A stretch of 64,000 nt of DNA from Collinsella aerofaciens. GTDB taxonomy: Bacteria; Actinomycetota; Coriobacteriia; Coriobacteriales; Coriobacteriaceae. Under the pieces are notes generated by a model, which was given only the letters and a program-made list of their open reading frames with translations, was not told where the DNA came from and did no database searches. Both the position numbers and the translations under genes were made by a program. The DNA is taken from positions 124,001 through 188,000 of the forward strand of contig NZ_JAQLFJ010000002.1 of NCBI RefSeq assembly GCF_028206795.1, in the 5' to 3' direction. Of the stretch, positions 43,575 through 53,526 are shown piece after piece. Every line of letters begins with the position of its first letter. Position 1 is the first letter of the stretch.

Positions 43575-46500
43575 TTAATACCCCTTATACTGCGAGTCCG
43601 CTGGTGTGTAGTAGTCCCATCCGACGAGCAGCCCCTTCTCGAAGGTCAGGACGTAGTCCCTGATGATGTTGTTCATCGCGACTGGGATGCGCACCTGACA
43701 CGTGAGCGGAAAGCTGTCAGTGACTTCTTTGACGAAGTTCTCCCTGTTCAGGAACGCACCCGTGCTCTTCTGGGAAATCTCGCCGCCGTAACCGGGAGAC
43801 GAGTAGAAAACGTCGATGCCGTTGATGCAGACATGAACTCCGTTTGCGATAAGAACGAGACTGACCGATATGGTGTAGCACGGAAGTCCGTTACTCCCCG
43901 CTTCGCTGCTCTTCTTTAGCGTGAATGCGACGATGAACGGCTGCGACTGAACCGTAAAGGATTGCGTGTCCTTGCTCGTGTCGATCTCATACTCAAGAGG
44001 GTCGTACCTGCCACCGAGAATGTGCCTGTACCCGTTGGCGTAGAAATCGACCCTGACGCCGATTGACACTCGCGTCTTTCCAGCATAAGTGAATGCCTGA
44101 GCCTTCTCGGTGCAATCGAATCCATATGTCTTCGGGTCTGATGCGACTCCAGTGGCCTCCCAAATCGGACTGCCGTTGTAGCCGCTCTTTGAGACCGTGA
44201 CCATCTTGTAGCTCTTTGGCTTGATGGTCAGTGCGTCCTTTACGCCACCCGACATGAAGGAGATGCCGGAAGATGACACGCTCACGGAGTTGGTATCGTC
44301 TCCGATGCTAAGCAGGTTCCTGATAGCGACCCGCTTTGCGTCGATTGAGCCGCTGCCGATGTAGTCTGCGTTGACGAACAGCTGGCCGTCCTGCGTGAAC
44401 AGTCCCTTAATCTTGCCGTTGTCGGTCAGCAGGTTGAAAACCTTTTTCTGGTCTAGTCCGTTGACCGTGTCAACCGCAGTCTTGGCGTTTTGGTTCGCCG
44501 AGGTCAGAGCCGAGTTGAACACGGGGTCGGTATACGATGTGCCGCCGTCGCTCCACGTGATGTGAAGTCGCTGCCAGTAGTACTTCCCGCTGGACCAAGC
44601 AGGGACAGATGTCGACCATGAGCCGCCAGTGACGGCGCTCGGGGTGGTGCTCAGGTAGTACTCTGGGACGGACGACTTGATACCGCGACCGTCTTTGCCG
44701 TTGGTGCCGTTGGTGCCGTTGACTCCAGCCGGGCCAGCAGGGCCTCGGGAGCCAGCCGCTCCGTCCTTGCCGTCTGCTCCGCTGATGCATGACGGCATGG
44801 ACTCAATCTGCGCGCCGCTCTGCATGACGGTGATGATTTTGAACCAGATGTAGCTGCCAGCCTTGCGCGGAGGGCAGGAGTCCTGCCAGCCGCTCGTCGG
44901 GGCCGTGGTGCTGCTGGTCGACGTGGCGTACTTCGTCACGGTCTTTGACGCGGCCACATCCGTGGTGGCGATGACCTTGCCGCCGACGGTCGATTTATTC
45001 CCAAGCTTAAGGTTGGCCTCTTCGGTGTCCAGGTCGATGAAGCTGTTTCCATTCTTCGAGCTGATTCGGCCAGTAGTCAGGTAGTCCGCGTTGATGCCGA
45101 TCGCGTAGATGCGGTTCAGCACCGCGTTGCCGTCAGCGCTGAGTCCCGTGGCGTAGGTCTTTCCGGCATCGGTGGAGATGCCGATTCCGCTCGCGGTCAC
45201 CTTGTAGATAATCTTCGACTGCCCGGTAGTTGGCTTGTCGTGCAGGTAGTACACGGTGGAGCCGTCGGGCTGCTTCGCCTCGGTGTGGTAGAGTCCGCTC
45301 GCGTTGGCAAGAGACTCCCCCAAGTTCTTGATCGTCTCGTCCCTGATGCCGAGTTCCTGATGCAGCTCGTTGCGCGCCCTGACCACTGCGGACGTGCTCG
45401 CTCCCGCGTTGTCCGCGCTATTCCTGCTCGCGCTCTTGGCGCCGCACGAGACGGTCATGCCGCCGTTCACGGAGTACTTCACGCGAGTCACGTAGGTCTT
45501 GTAGACATTCTGCTTGCGGTCGATGACGTAGGCGCAGTCCCCCGCCTCCAGGCTCGGGACGCAAATGTGCTTGCCGCTGAACGGCCTGAACCTAAGACCG
45601 ATAACCTTGGCACCGATGCGGTCTGCGACGGACTTGCCAGTGCCCGGGATGATCAGAGGGTTGTTGCTCACGTCGAGCACGTAGCCCTCGGTTCCGACCG
45701 TGTAGGTGCCGCCGTTGGTCGTCTTGCTTCCGACCGTGACGCTGCGCTCGGTCACGCGTACCCCGGTGATTACGACGTCATCCGTGTTGACCGTGATGTT
45801 GCTAAAGGCATAGAGCCTGTGGACGTTCCTGTTGGTGAAGAACGTGCCGCCGTCTGCGGACGCGCCGCTTGAGTAGTCGGTGAAGTTGCCGCCGTCCTTG
45901 GACGCTCCCGTTGCGTAGGGCTTGGCAGAGTCGAACTGGCCGCCGTCCAAGTCGGACTCCGCCTCGAACGGAGCGGAGTCGTACCAGACCGTCCTGAGCC
46001 TGCCGTCGTTGGTGATGGAGGCATTTACGCAGAGCGCCTGACATGCGTACGCCAGAGCCTGCCTGCACGTGGCGTTGCTGTCGACGTAGCCGTACTCGAA
46101 CTTTGTGTCGAACGCCTTGTCCCCGCCATCGGCCCAAGTGACTCCGCAGTGCCTGCACATGTCGGTCAGGAGCGTGCGGACGGATGCGTTCGCCCCCTGC
46201 AGGGCGCCGACGGACGCGAGAAACGTCCTGAACGGCTTCTCGAACTTGGACATGTTGTCGAGCGCGGAGATGGCAATGGTTCCGTTGTAGGAGTCCGGCT
46301 GGTTGGCGGTGTAGACGCCGCGCTGAATCCACTCGGTGCCCTTTGACAGCTGCTTGCCGACCCAGACGATAAACTGCGCCTTGGTGAAGTCGCAGGTGTC
46401 GAACCTGCCGTCGTGGTTGTTGAGCGTGATGGTCATCTGGCCGATAATCGCCGTGCCGATGTCGAACGAGCTGTCGGATGAAACCTGCTGGTCGAAATCG

Positions 46501-46625
46501 CAGGCAACGATGTCATCGCCAGTCAGCTGGCGCACGGTATTGTCGGCGAAGGTGATTTTCGCCTTGATAAGCTGGTTAGAGTTCTCGTTAAGGGACAGCT
46601 CGTACTCGCTGCTGATGCTGAGCAT
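43575..46625 (-). CDS. Large phage tail protein with collagen-like repeats
   Basis: 1016 residues. N-terminal part (about 1-390) resembles distal-tail/tail-associated proteins (SNQLIKAKITFADNTVRQLTG, TITLNNHDGRFD, repeated GASKDGGNFTDY units). A central helical segment is followed, near residue 620, by a collagen-like Gly-x-y run (DGKDGAAGSRGPAGPAGVNG), which suggests a trimer. A beta-rich C-terminal domain of about 230 residues completes it. Similar layouts are minor structural or antireceptor proteins of siphoviruses. Confidence 0.85.
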   Translation of the reverse strand: MLSISSEYELSLNENSNQLIKAKITFADNTVRQLTGDDIVACDFDQQVSSDSSFDIGTAIIGQMTITLNNHDGRFDTCDFTKAQFIVWVGKQLSKGTEWIQRGVYTANQPDSYNGTIAISALDNMSKFEKPFRTFLASVGALQGANASVRTLLTDMCRHCGVTWADGGDKAFDTKFEYGYVDSNATCRQALAYACQALCVNASITNDGRLRTVWYDSAPFEAESDLDGGQFDSAKPYATGASKDGGNFTDYSSGASADGGTFFTNRNVHRLYAFSNITVNTDDVVITGVRVTERSVTVGSKTTNGGTYTVGTEGYVLDVSNNPLIIPGTGKSVADRIGAKVIGLRFRPFSGKHICVPSLEAGDCAYVIDRKQNVYKTYVTRVKYSVNGGMTVSCGAKSASRNSADNAGASTSAVVRARNELHQELGIRDETIKNLGESLANASGLYHTEAKQPDGSTVYYLHDKPTTGQSKIIYKVTASGIGISTDAGKTYATGLSADGNAVLNRIYAIGINADYLTTGRISSKNGNSFIDLDTEEANLKLGNKSTVGGKVIATTDVAASKTVTKYATSTSSTTAPTSGWQDSCPPRKAGSYIWFKIITVMQSGAQIESMPSCISGADGKDGAAGSRGPAGPAGVNGTNGTNGKDGRGIKSSVPEYYLSTTPSAVTGGSWSTSVPAWSSGKYYWQRLHITWSDGGTSYTDPVFNSALTSANQNAKTAVDTVNGLDQKKVFNLLTDNGKIKGLFTQDGQLFVNADYIGSGSIDAKRVAIRNLLSIGDDTNSVSVSSSGISFMSGGVKDALTIKPKSYKMVTVSKSGYNGSPIWEATGVASDPKTYGFDCTEKAQAFTYAGKTRVSIGVRVDFYANGYRHILGGRYDPLEYEIDTSKDTQSFTVQSQPFIVAFTLKKSSEAGSNGLPCYTISVSLVLIANGVHVCINGIDVFYSSPGYGGEISQKSTGAFLNRENFVKEVTDSFPLTCQVRIPVAMNNIIRDYVLTFEKGLLVGWDYYTPADSQYKGY

Positions 46626-46628
46626 GGG

Positions 46629-47009
46629 CTACCTCTCGATCAAATCGAAGCTGAGGGTCTTGTATCGGGTTCCGCTGACCCAGACGTACTGGAGCGGCGC
46701 GGAGCGGTCGCCGACGTAGAAGCAGCGCGTCTCCATGCATCCATCCATCGCGTCCCAGTAGCGGACGTAGATGTACTCCGGGTTGACGGCCTGCAGGATT
46801 GCCGCAACCTGGGCTGCTGTGGGCTGCGCCCAGGTGCACTTGAGCTTGCGCTTCTGGCAGAGGCGCTGCTTGTACATGGTCGCGGTCGAGTCCATGACTC
46901 GTCCCGCATCGGAGCCTGACACGTCCTGCAGGCCCCATTCGAGCGAGGACGGGTCGGGCGAGACGGGGCGCACGCTGCTCGCGCTCGCCCCGATGCTCAG
47001 GATTGCCAA
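46629..47009 (-). CDS. Small phage tail protein (DUF6711-like)
   Basis: 126 residues of mostly beta structure: SSLEWGLQDVSGSDAGRVM, KQRLCQKRKLKCTWAQPT, VNPEYIYVRYWDAMDG. It resembles DUF6711-type proteins that sit between tape measure and distal-tail genes. It starts 4 bases before the tape-measure stop. Confidence 0.75.
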   Translation of the reverse strand: MAILSIGASASSVRPVSPDPSSLEWGLQDVSGSDAGRVMDSTATMYKQRLCQKRKLKCTWAQPTAAQVAAILQAVNPEYIYVRYWDAMDGCMETRCFYVGDRSAPLQYVWVSGTRYKTLSFDLIER

Positions 47010-47013
47010 GTGG

Positions 47014-50000
47014 CTACTCCAAACTCACCACGCCTCGACGCGCGAGGCTTTCGTTACCCTTGACGACCGCGCGGGCAAGGTCCTCGTTGCCGACCCGCAG
47101 GACGATGGTGGTGTCTCCGCCGCCGTTTGCCTGCTGGCCGCCGAGCTGCCCGGTGGTCATCGCGGACTGCACCATGGCCTTGGTCATGGCGCTTACCGCA
47201 GTCTCAGTCTCGAATGAGGTCGGAAAACCCTCGTGCGAGGTGTAGCGGCTGGACGAGCCGTCGAACGTGGACGCCGAGGTGGAGCGTGCAAGGTTCTCGG
47301 AGTCCTGCAGCATGGATGCGACCTTGGAGCCGTCGAAGCCGTCGCCGATCGCGTTGACGTAGGCCTTGCCGACGTTCTCGCCGAACTTCGCGGCCTCCTT
47401 CGTGGCGTCGAGCGACTGGGCGGTCATGTCCGCGACGGCGTCGGACACCGTCTTGGCGCTGTCGGAGATACCGATTGCGAAGCCCTCGCCGAAGTAGCCG
47501 CCGATTTCCATCGTGACTCGGGACGGAGAGTGGATTCGCAGCGCACGGCGCATCCTGTTAGCAGCGTTGGTCGCAATGACCTCTGCGGTGTTGTAGATTG
47601 TCCAGCGGGTGCTCCACAGGCCGTCGTCGAATCCGTAGCCGACATATCGTCCGGCGTTCTCGTACCAGCCGCGATAGTCGCGCAGTCCGCTCTCGCCGGA
47701 TGCCGCGACGGAATGCGCGGCGGAGCTTACGTTCACGCCACGGAGTCCATTCTTGAAGCTGTTGCCGAGCGCCCTGCCCGAGTTGCTGGCCGCACCGCTG
47801 CCGTTGCGGAAAGCGTTCGCGGCCCTGTTGGACGCGCTGGACGCCGCAGACACCGCTCCGCTGGCGGCGTTCGACAGGCCGCTCCTGTAGCTGTTCATGA
47901 CGGCGGTTCCGGCGCTGTGGGCCGTTCCCGTGCTGGAGCGGAAAGCGGAAACGACCTTGCTGCTCACGCTGCGTGCCGCGCTCGCCGCAGACTCGGCACC
48001 TGCGCTGATGCCGTCGCCGTAGCCGCCAGACATGTTCTTGCCAGCGGACTTCGCCTTGGTGTATCCGGTGCCGCCGTTGAAGCCCGTGACGGCCTTGTCG
48101 CGCACGCCCTCGGCCTTCGACTTGACGTTTGCGGCACCGCTGTTGATGCCGTTGGCGAAGTTGTTCACCATCGTCTCGCCGCTGGTCTTGGCCTGCTTCT
48201 TGGCGGAACCGAACTCCTTGGCAGTCTCCTCGGACGTTTTCTTGGCCTCGGACTTGGTGTTCTCCTTCTCGGATTTAACGCCGTCCGTGGCGCCCTTGGC
48301 GTTCTTCTTGCCAGCCTCGTTCGACTTGGTTGAACCGGCGCCGAGTGCGTTGGCAAACGAATCGGTACCGGAGTTCGCTGCGTCCTGAAGTTGCTGGATG
48401 AACTGCTGCGACTGCGCGCTGGTCGGGTTGTTGACGACCTCCTGCAGCGCCGTCGCCATCTTCTCGGGTCCGGCGTCGCGAAGCGCCTGAACCATGGAGC
48501 TGTTCATGTCCCAGCCCGTGATGGTGCACAGCTGAATCAGGTTGTCGGACCACTGCTGCTGTACGGCGAGGTTGTTGGCGAGGTTGTTGTTGACCGTCTC
48601 AAGCGACATGCTCGAACCGGTCTCGATCGCGTCGAAGCTGTTGATGGTCTTCTGCGAAAAGCTGTCAATCTGCTGCGCGACGTTATCGAACGACTGCCCA
48701 GTTTCCGCGAGGTGCTGCGCGAACTCCTGCTCGGAGAAGCCCGCCATAGCCAGAGCGTCTTTCAGGTTGTCGTGAGACTGCTCGTACTGCTTGATGGACT
48801 CGACGTTGTTCTTGACCTGCTGCTCCTCCTCGGACAGGACCTCGTTGGCCTGCTTAGTGGAGTCCGTCGCCTCTCCCGTGGCATCGCTCAGGCCGAGGAA
48901 ACCGAGGACCGCGTTTCCGATGCCGTCGATGATGGGCTGGAGCAATGTCAGGATGCCGCTCAGCGCAGCCATGAACACCATTCCGGGGAACGCGGAGATG
49001 GCGGCGTTCAGCAGGCTCTGCGCGGCGGCTCCAGCAGTCTTTGCAACAGTCATGGCGGTCTCAGCGACAGTCATCGCTCCAGTTGCGACGGTGCTCGCGC
49101 CTAGCTTGGCCGTGTTTGCGGCAACCTCGGCGCCAGCCTTGAGTTCGGCGGCGGCCATCTTGCCAGCGCCCGCGACGGTCTTGTCCTGACTAGCCGCGTA
49201 GTCCATAGCGGCCAGCTTAGCGGAGTTCAGCTTGTCCCTGGACTGCTCCAAGGCAAGGTTGCTCTCGGCAGTCTTGACTCGCATGGCTTGAGTCTTGACG
49301 CCAAGTTTCTCGGCGTATGTCGCATTCTCGCCGAGAGCGGAACGGGCCTCGTTCAGCTTGGTTCGCTCGTTGGCGAGCGCATCTGCGGCGTCTGCCGTAA
49401 CAGTCTTGGCGCGCTCGGTCGCCTTTGCAGCGAGATCGGTCTTGTCCTTCGAGATTCCGAGAGCAGACGCGAGCTTGCCAAGGCCCTCCTTGGCGCTCTC
49501 GACTCCGGTTTTGAGGTTCGACTTGAGGTCGGTCGAGAGAAGCTTCACCTTATCGGACGACTCAGCGGACTTGCCGGAGACAATATTCGCCATAGCGCTG
49601 AAAGCCGTGCCGATTCCCTGCAGCCCCTTGGCGATGCCGTTGGTGACTGCGAGGGCGGTGAGGGCTGCACCGAGCATCGTCGCTGCGACGCGAGCTGGCT
49701 CGCTGTTGACAAGCAGCTCAAGCATAACCTGAAGGACGGCATTGATTGCCTGGAAAGCGACGGCAGCGGTGGTGAACGCAACGTTCGCTACGGACTCCGC
49801 GAGCTGCAGCACAAGAGTTGCGCCGATGCCAGCGGCCTGACCGAGCTTGCCCAAGGCGTCCACGTTGCGCGTGAACCAGTCCTGCCAGCTCTGCAACACG
49901 TCGATGCACAGGTAGATGGCACCGCGCAGCTTATCGCCAATCCATGCGACCAGCTGGATAATCGCCGTGTCGGTGAAGCCCTTAATCATGGTGCCGACGC

Positions 50001-52101
50001 CGTTGATTGCAGCGGAGAGCGTCAGGCACATCTGCGCCGTGAGGTCGAACGACAGGGCGATGGTCTCGGGGAAGTTGAGCGCGACGATGAGCGGCCCGAT
50101 GATTTCGACAATCTGTCGAACCGTGTTGCTGATAAGGTTCGCCACGCCAGCGATCTCGTTCTTGACGGCGCCGACGATGTCGAGTCCGTCGAACTGGTGC
50201 TGGATTGCCTTGCCCAGAACCTTAAAGTCATCGACGAGCGGCTGGAACGCCTTGCCGATGCGGTTCAGCATGTCCATAATCTCGTCGTACAGCTTGTCGG
50301 TCAGGCCGTCGCCGAGCGCCCAGTCGTAGTCATCGAGCTTGATGTCGGAGATGTTCGGGGCGCCGCCGCCACCGCCTGCGCCGCCACCGCCGCCGGAACC
50401 GGAGCCGCCAGTGCCGGAGCCGCTGGAGGTCTCGTTGAACTTGTTGATTTCGTCGAAGCCCATGAGCTGGCGCTTCAGTTCCTCGACCTGCTTCGCGGCC
50501 TTTCCGGCCTTGTTGCCAGCGCCTCCTGCGGCGTTACCGGCGTTGCCGATGGCGTCTGCGGCGTCATCCGCTGCTGCGGCGGTGCCCTCGTATGCGCCGC
50601 CGTCGCCGAAGCCCATGTTGGCGATGGCGGTGCCGCCGGTCACCTTGGCGAGCAAGTTTGCGAGCGTGGCAACTGCCTTGACGACAGCGACGGCCACCGG
50701 GATGATGGCCTGCAGCATCGGCAGGAACACGTTGCCGATCGCCTGAGCGGCGGTCTGCATCTGGCTCTTGAGGACTCGGATTTGGTTGGCGGGAGACGAG
50801 ATGGTCTTGGCGAGGTCGCCGTGCGCCCAGCTGACCTGCGACATTATCGCCTTGTAGCGGAGCATGGCCTTCTCGGCCTGCGTCATGTTCGACACCTGCT
50901 CGTTGAGGCCCATGTTGTAGGCCTCCTGCTGGAGGCGCGCGGTGGTCAGGTCGTAGCCCAGCGCTCGAAGCGGCTCAATCTCTCCGGCGAGGCCGGAGCG
51001 GACCTTCTCGAACGCCTCGTCGTTGCTGATGTTGAAGAACGACGCGAGGTCGTAGGACAGCTGCGTGAGTCCCTTGGACATGGTGTACGCGTTGTTGGCC
51101 GCGACGCCCATGCCCTGCGCCATGGTCATGAAGGTGCCCTGGTTTTTCAGGAACTCGCCCGAGTTGATGCCGAGCGCGGCCTGCACCGCGTCAGCGTACT
51201 CGTGCGCTGTGGCGGCGTACTGGCCGAGCGAGGTGTCGGCGAGGTTGATATTCTCGATGTAGCGGTTGGACTGGTCGACGCAGTAGGCGATGCCCTGCGC
51301 GACCTTGTAGAAGGTCGACGCCACAGTCGCCACGGCGCGGATGACCGATGCCGAGGTGCGCATCTTGGATATGAAGCTGTCGAGCGCGGACTCGGCCTGC
51401 TTGGTGCCGCTGGCCGCGCTGGCGCCGAAGCTCTTGGACGCGCTCTTTATCGTCCTGAAACCGGACGCGACGCTCGCGAACTTCTCAGGGAGCTTGCCCA
51501 GAGAGTCGTTGATAGCATCGCAGGCGGCGCGGAAGGACGTCATGTCCATCTTGTCGAGCGTCGCGGCAAGCTCGGGCAGCTTCTTGAGCGCGTTGACGGT
51601 GGTGCCCAGGTTGGACCTCGGCAGGGCGCTCAGCTCCGCGAGCGAGGTGTACAGGCTGTGGAACTTGGTCGCGTCGAAGCTGACCTGGTTCATCTCCGCG
51701 ACCGAAGCGGCGATTTTCCTGATTTGGTTGGCGATGCTCGAGGACAGCTTGAGTCCGCTCAGCGAGCGGACGGAGTTGACCGTCTCGCGCACCTGGGCGG
51801 AGCTGTTCATCTGGGACGCGGCCGACGCGATAGCGGAGACGTTCTTCGCCACGGTGGACGAAATCTTGATTCCCTGCAGCTGTCGGACGGCGTCCGCCAC
51901 TGCGGCGATGTTCTTGCTGTCCACGCGGGCGGACGACAGCTTCCCGATGCCGTCCGCGACCTTGGACAGCGACGTGCCGACGCCGCGAGTGCCCGTCTTG
52001 AGTTCTTTTACGTCATCGGCTAGGCCTCTGACGGCGCTGCGGGCGTTGTCCGCCTTGGTCTCGATAGAGATTCGCAGCTGGTCGATGCTGGCTTCTGCCA
52101 C
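47014..52101 (-). CDS. Phage tail tape measure protein
   Basis: Sets tail length and is delivered with DNA. 1695 residues, the largest in the prophage, with N-terminal coiled coil (many SALV/KNI and VADAVRQLQG heptad stretches). A central TMP core region has SNRYIENINLADTSLGQYA, and Gly-rich linker GTGGSGSGGGGGAGGGGG lies near 555-575. Several hydrophobic segments (VMLELLVNS, FPGMVFMAALSGILTLLQP) occur, and Ala/Ser-rich repeats near the C-terminus include SNSGRALGNSFKNG and RIHSPSRVTMEIGGYFGEGFAIGI. The last motif is typical for tape measures. Confidence 0.95.
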   Translation of the reverse strand: MAEASIDQLRISIETKADNARSAVRGLADDVKELKTGTRGVGTSLSKVADGIGKLSSARVDSKNIAAVADAVRQLQGIKISSTVAKNVSAIASAASQMNSSAQVRETVNSVRSLSGLKLSSSIANQIRKIAASVAEMNQVSFDATKFHSLYTSLAELSALPRSNLGTTVNALKKLPELAATLDKMDMTSFRAACDAINDSLGKLPEKFASVASGFRTIKSASKSFGASAASGTKQAESALDSFISKMRTSASVIRAVATVASTFYKVAQGIAYCVDQSNRYIENINLADTSLGQYAATAHEYADAVQAALGINSGEFLKNQGTFMTMAQGMGVAANNAYTMSKGLTQLSYDLASFFNISNDEAFEKVRSGLAGEIEPLRALGYDLTTARLQQEAYNMGLNEQVSNMTQAEKAMLRYKAIMSQVSWAHGDLAKTISSPANQIRVLKSQMQTAAQAIGNVFLPMLQAIIPVAVAVVKAVATLANLLAKVTGGTAIANMGFGDGGAYEGTAAAADDAADAIGNAGNAAGGAGNKAGKAAKQVEELKRQLMGFDEINKFNETSSGSGTGGSGSGGGGGAGGGGGAPNISDIKLDDYDWALGDGLTDKLYDEIMDMLNRIGKAFQPLVDDFKVLGKAIQHQFDGLDIVGAVKNEIAGVANLISNTVRQIVEIIGPLIVALNFPETIALSFDLTAQMCLTLSAAINGVGTMIKGFTDTAIIQLVAWIGDKLRGAIYLCIDVLQSWQDWFTRNVDALGKLGQAAGIGATLVLQLAESVANVAFTTAAVAFQAINAVLQVMLELLVNSEPARVAATMLGAALTALAVTNGIAKGLQGIGTAFSAMANIVSGKSAESSDKVKLLSTDLKSNLKTGVESAKEGLGKLASALGISKDKTDLAAKATERAKTVTADAADALANERTKLNEARSALGENATYAEKLGVKTQAMRVKTAESNLALEQSRDKLNSAKLAAMDYAASQDKTVAGAGKMAAAELKAGAEVAANTAKLGASTVATGAMTVAETAMTVAKTAGAAAQSLLNAAISAFPGMVFMAALSGILTLLQPIIDGIGNAVLGFLGLSDATGEATDSTKQANEVLSEEEQQVKNNVESIKQYEQSHDNLKDALAMAGFSEQEFAQHLAETGQSFDNVAQQIDSFSQKTINSFDAIETGSSMSLETVNNNLANNLAVQQQWSDNLIQLCTITGWDMNSSMVQALRDAGPEKMATALQEVVNNPTSAQSQQFIQQLQDAANSGTDSFANALGAGSTKSNEAGKKNAKGATDGVKSEKENTKSEAKKTSEETAKEFGSAKKQAKTSGETMVNNFANGINSGAANVKSKAEGVRDKAVTGFNGGTGYTKAKSAGKNMSGGYGDGISAGAESAASAARSVSSKVVSAFRSSTGTAHSAGTAVMNSYRSGLSNAASGAVSAASSASNRAANAFRNGSGAASNSGRALGNSFKNGLRGVNVSSAAHSVAASGESGLRDYRGWYENAGRYVGYGFDDGLWSTRWTIYNTAEVIATNAANRMRRALRIHSPSRVTMEIGGYFGEGFAIGISDSAKTVSDAVADMTAQSLDATKEAAKFGENVGKAYVNAIGDGFDGSKVASMLQDSENLARSTSASTFDGSSSRYTSHEGFPTSFETETAVSAMTKAMVQSAMTTGQLGGQQANGGGDTTIVLRVGNEDLARAVVKGNESLARRGVVSLE

Positions 52102-52142
52102 GGCTACCCCATTTCTGGGGGCGCAATCCCGCCGTGCTTACA

Positions 52143-52984
52143 CTAGGCTGGCCCATGTCCCATGAGCCATAAAGCCATTTTCTCGTGCGCTGCCTTCTCC
52201 TCGTGCGCCGCAGTCTCCTCGGGAGTCCTAGACGACGTGATGCCGTAAGGCTCCTCCGGGTAAGGCTCGGGGTCGGCATTCTTGACGAACGGGTTGAGCG
52301 CCGGGACCAGCGAGGCGATGGAGTTGTAGACGTAGAGTCCCATCTGCCAGCGCTCCCACTCCCCGCGCTCGTCGCGCTGCCTCTGGGACTCCCTGAAAGC
52401 GGCGTACAGCCAAGGGTCGCCGTCCCAGTACTGCTCGACGGTCATCCCGAATGAAATGGCAGAGGGGAGCGCCATATCGAACGCGTGTCCAAGAGGACAA
52501 TCGCCCGTATAGCGCTCCCCTCCATCGGAAGGTTTCTTATCTTCCCCGGCTAGACCAGACGGAACTTCATTCGGGACTCGGTAGGGTTTTCGATAAGAGC
52601 GGTCATCGGCTGGTTGAACAGCGCGACGAGCAGCGCAATCATGTACGGCTTGTCCTCGATACCCTGCCAGATGCCAAGAACCTCGTTGAAGGTAATCTTG
52701 GGCTGCTCCTTCTTGAACGCGGGCATGACGAAGTCGCTGATGAACCTCTCAAGGGAGGTCAGGGTGCTGTGAGAGAGCATTTCGGTGGCGTACTGCGACG
52801 TGATGCCCTTCTTCTCCATGTCCTTGACCATCTTGCGGGAGTAGCACAGGGTGTACTCGGTGCCGGTCTCCTCGTCCTCGATGACGATCTTGTCGTGGCC
52901 CTTGATGTCCTCAAGCGCCTTGGCAGCGATGTTGATGTCCTCGGCGTTCTCGGTTGCCTCGATGTTCTCGGTGTTCTCGTCCAT
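52143..52984 (-). CDS. Tail assembly chaperone, -1 frameshift fusion (G-T type)
   Basis: An open frame from the -1 position at the end of the upstream chaperone gene runs without stop to 52143. Slip at A-AAC-CCT (52589-52583), near residues 133-134 of the short form, would yield a 280-residue protein; the length is a whole number of codons. The extension contains CPLGHAFDMALPSAISFGMT and VEQYWDGDPWLYAAFRESQ. Its own ATG (52475) has no ribosome site. This matches the G/GT arrangement of lambda-like tails; the frameshift itself is inferred. Confidence 0.7.
52550..52984 (-). CDS. Tail assembly chaperone, short form (G-like)
   Basis: 144 residues, acidic at the start (DENTENIEATENAEDINIAA), then a mixed fold (HDKIVIEDEETGTEYTLCYS, EKKGITSQYATEMLSHSTLT) typical of DUF5055-type phage chaperones that precede the tape measure. 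It follows the tail-tube gene with 46 bases between. The stop TAG lies 31 bases past the slippery site. Confidence 0.8.
   Translation of the reverse strand: MDENTENIEATENAEDINIAAKALEDIKGHDKIVIEDEETGTEYTLCYSRKMVKDMEKKGITSQYATEMLSHSTLTSLERFISDFVMPAFKKEQPKITFNEVLGIWQGIEDKPYMIALLVALFNQPMTALIENPTESRMKFRLV
52583..52589 (-). promoter_or_regulatory. Slippery heptamer A-AAC-CCT
   Basis: In frame of the chaperone gene the minus strand reads GAA AAC CCT; a slip by -1 re-pairs AAC to AAA and CCT to CCC. The X-XXY-YYZ form and its place just before the stop support programmed frameshifting. Confidence 0.6.
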
Positions 52985-53030
52985 GTCTTACCTTTCTTTC
53001 GGTTTGCAATCCCTATCGGTTCGGTTTTGT

Positions 53031-53510
53031 CTAGGCGGCGTCCGGCAGGAGCTTGGGCGCGGTGACAGTGGAGACGACAATGGTGGTCTCGCGGACCTTG
53101 TCGACCTCTCCGCCGTTCTCGAAGTAGCTCAGGCCGCCCTGCCAGAAGTAGATGCCGTCGTGTCCATCGGGCTTGCCAGCGGCGTCGACGCCCATGACGA
53201 TTGCCCACCACTCGGCCTCGCCCAGCTTCTCAAGGCCAGCGAGCTTGGTGGAGTCGCCCTTGGTGTAGTTGGCGGTCATCTTGACGGCCTCCTGCTTCTT
53301 GACGCCCTTGACGTTCTTCTGGGATTCGTCGGCGAGCGTGGTGGCGTCGAGGTTGTTAGGCTCGCCGCCGAGGTCGCTGTAGCTCTTGATGTTCACGACG
53401 TTCTCGGCCTTGGCGAAGTCGGCCGCAGTGGGGGCGGCGGTCAGGTTCTTAAAGTGGAAGAAATAGGTGTTGATGGTTGCGGTGGGAGTGGTGGATGCAG
53501 CTACTGCCAT
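53031..53510 (-). CDS. Phage major tail (tube) protein
   Basis: 159 residues from ATG 53510 behind AAAGGAAAA. Beta-rich: PTATINTYFFHFKNLTAAPT, NNLDATTLADESQKNVKGVK and GIYFWQGGLSYFENGG are typical of siphovirus tail-tube proteins. Its position directly before the chaperone pair supports this. Confidence 0.85.
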   Translation of the reverse strand: MAVAASTTPTATINTYFFHFKNLTAAPTAADFAKAENVVNIKSYSDLGGEPNNLDATTLADESQKNVKGVKKQEAVKMTANYTKGDSTKLAGLEKLGEAEWWAIVMGVDAAGKPDGHDGIYFWQGGLSYFENGGEVDKVRETTIVVSTVTAPKLLPDAA

Positions 53511-53526
53511 GTATTTTCCTTTCAAG

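Noticed and set aside
52143..52475. Independent 110-residue gene before the tape measure
   Set aside because: No ribosome site before ATG 52475 and the frame is open upstream into the chaperone gene; a -1 frameshift product explains it better.
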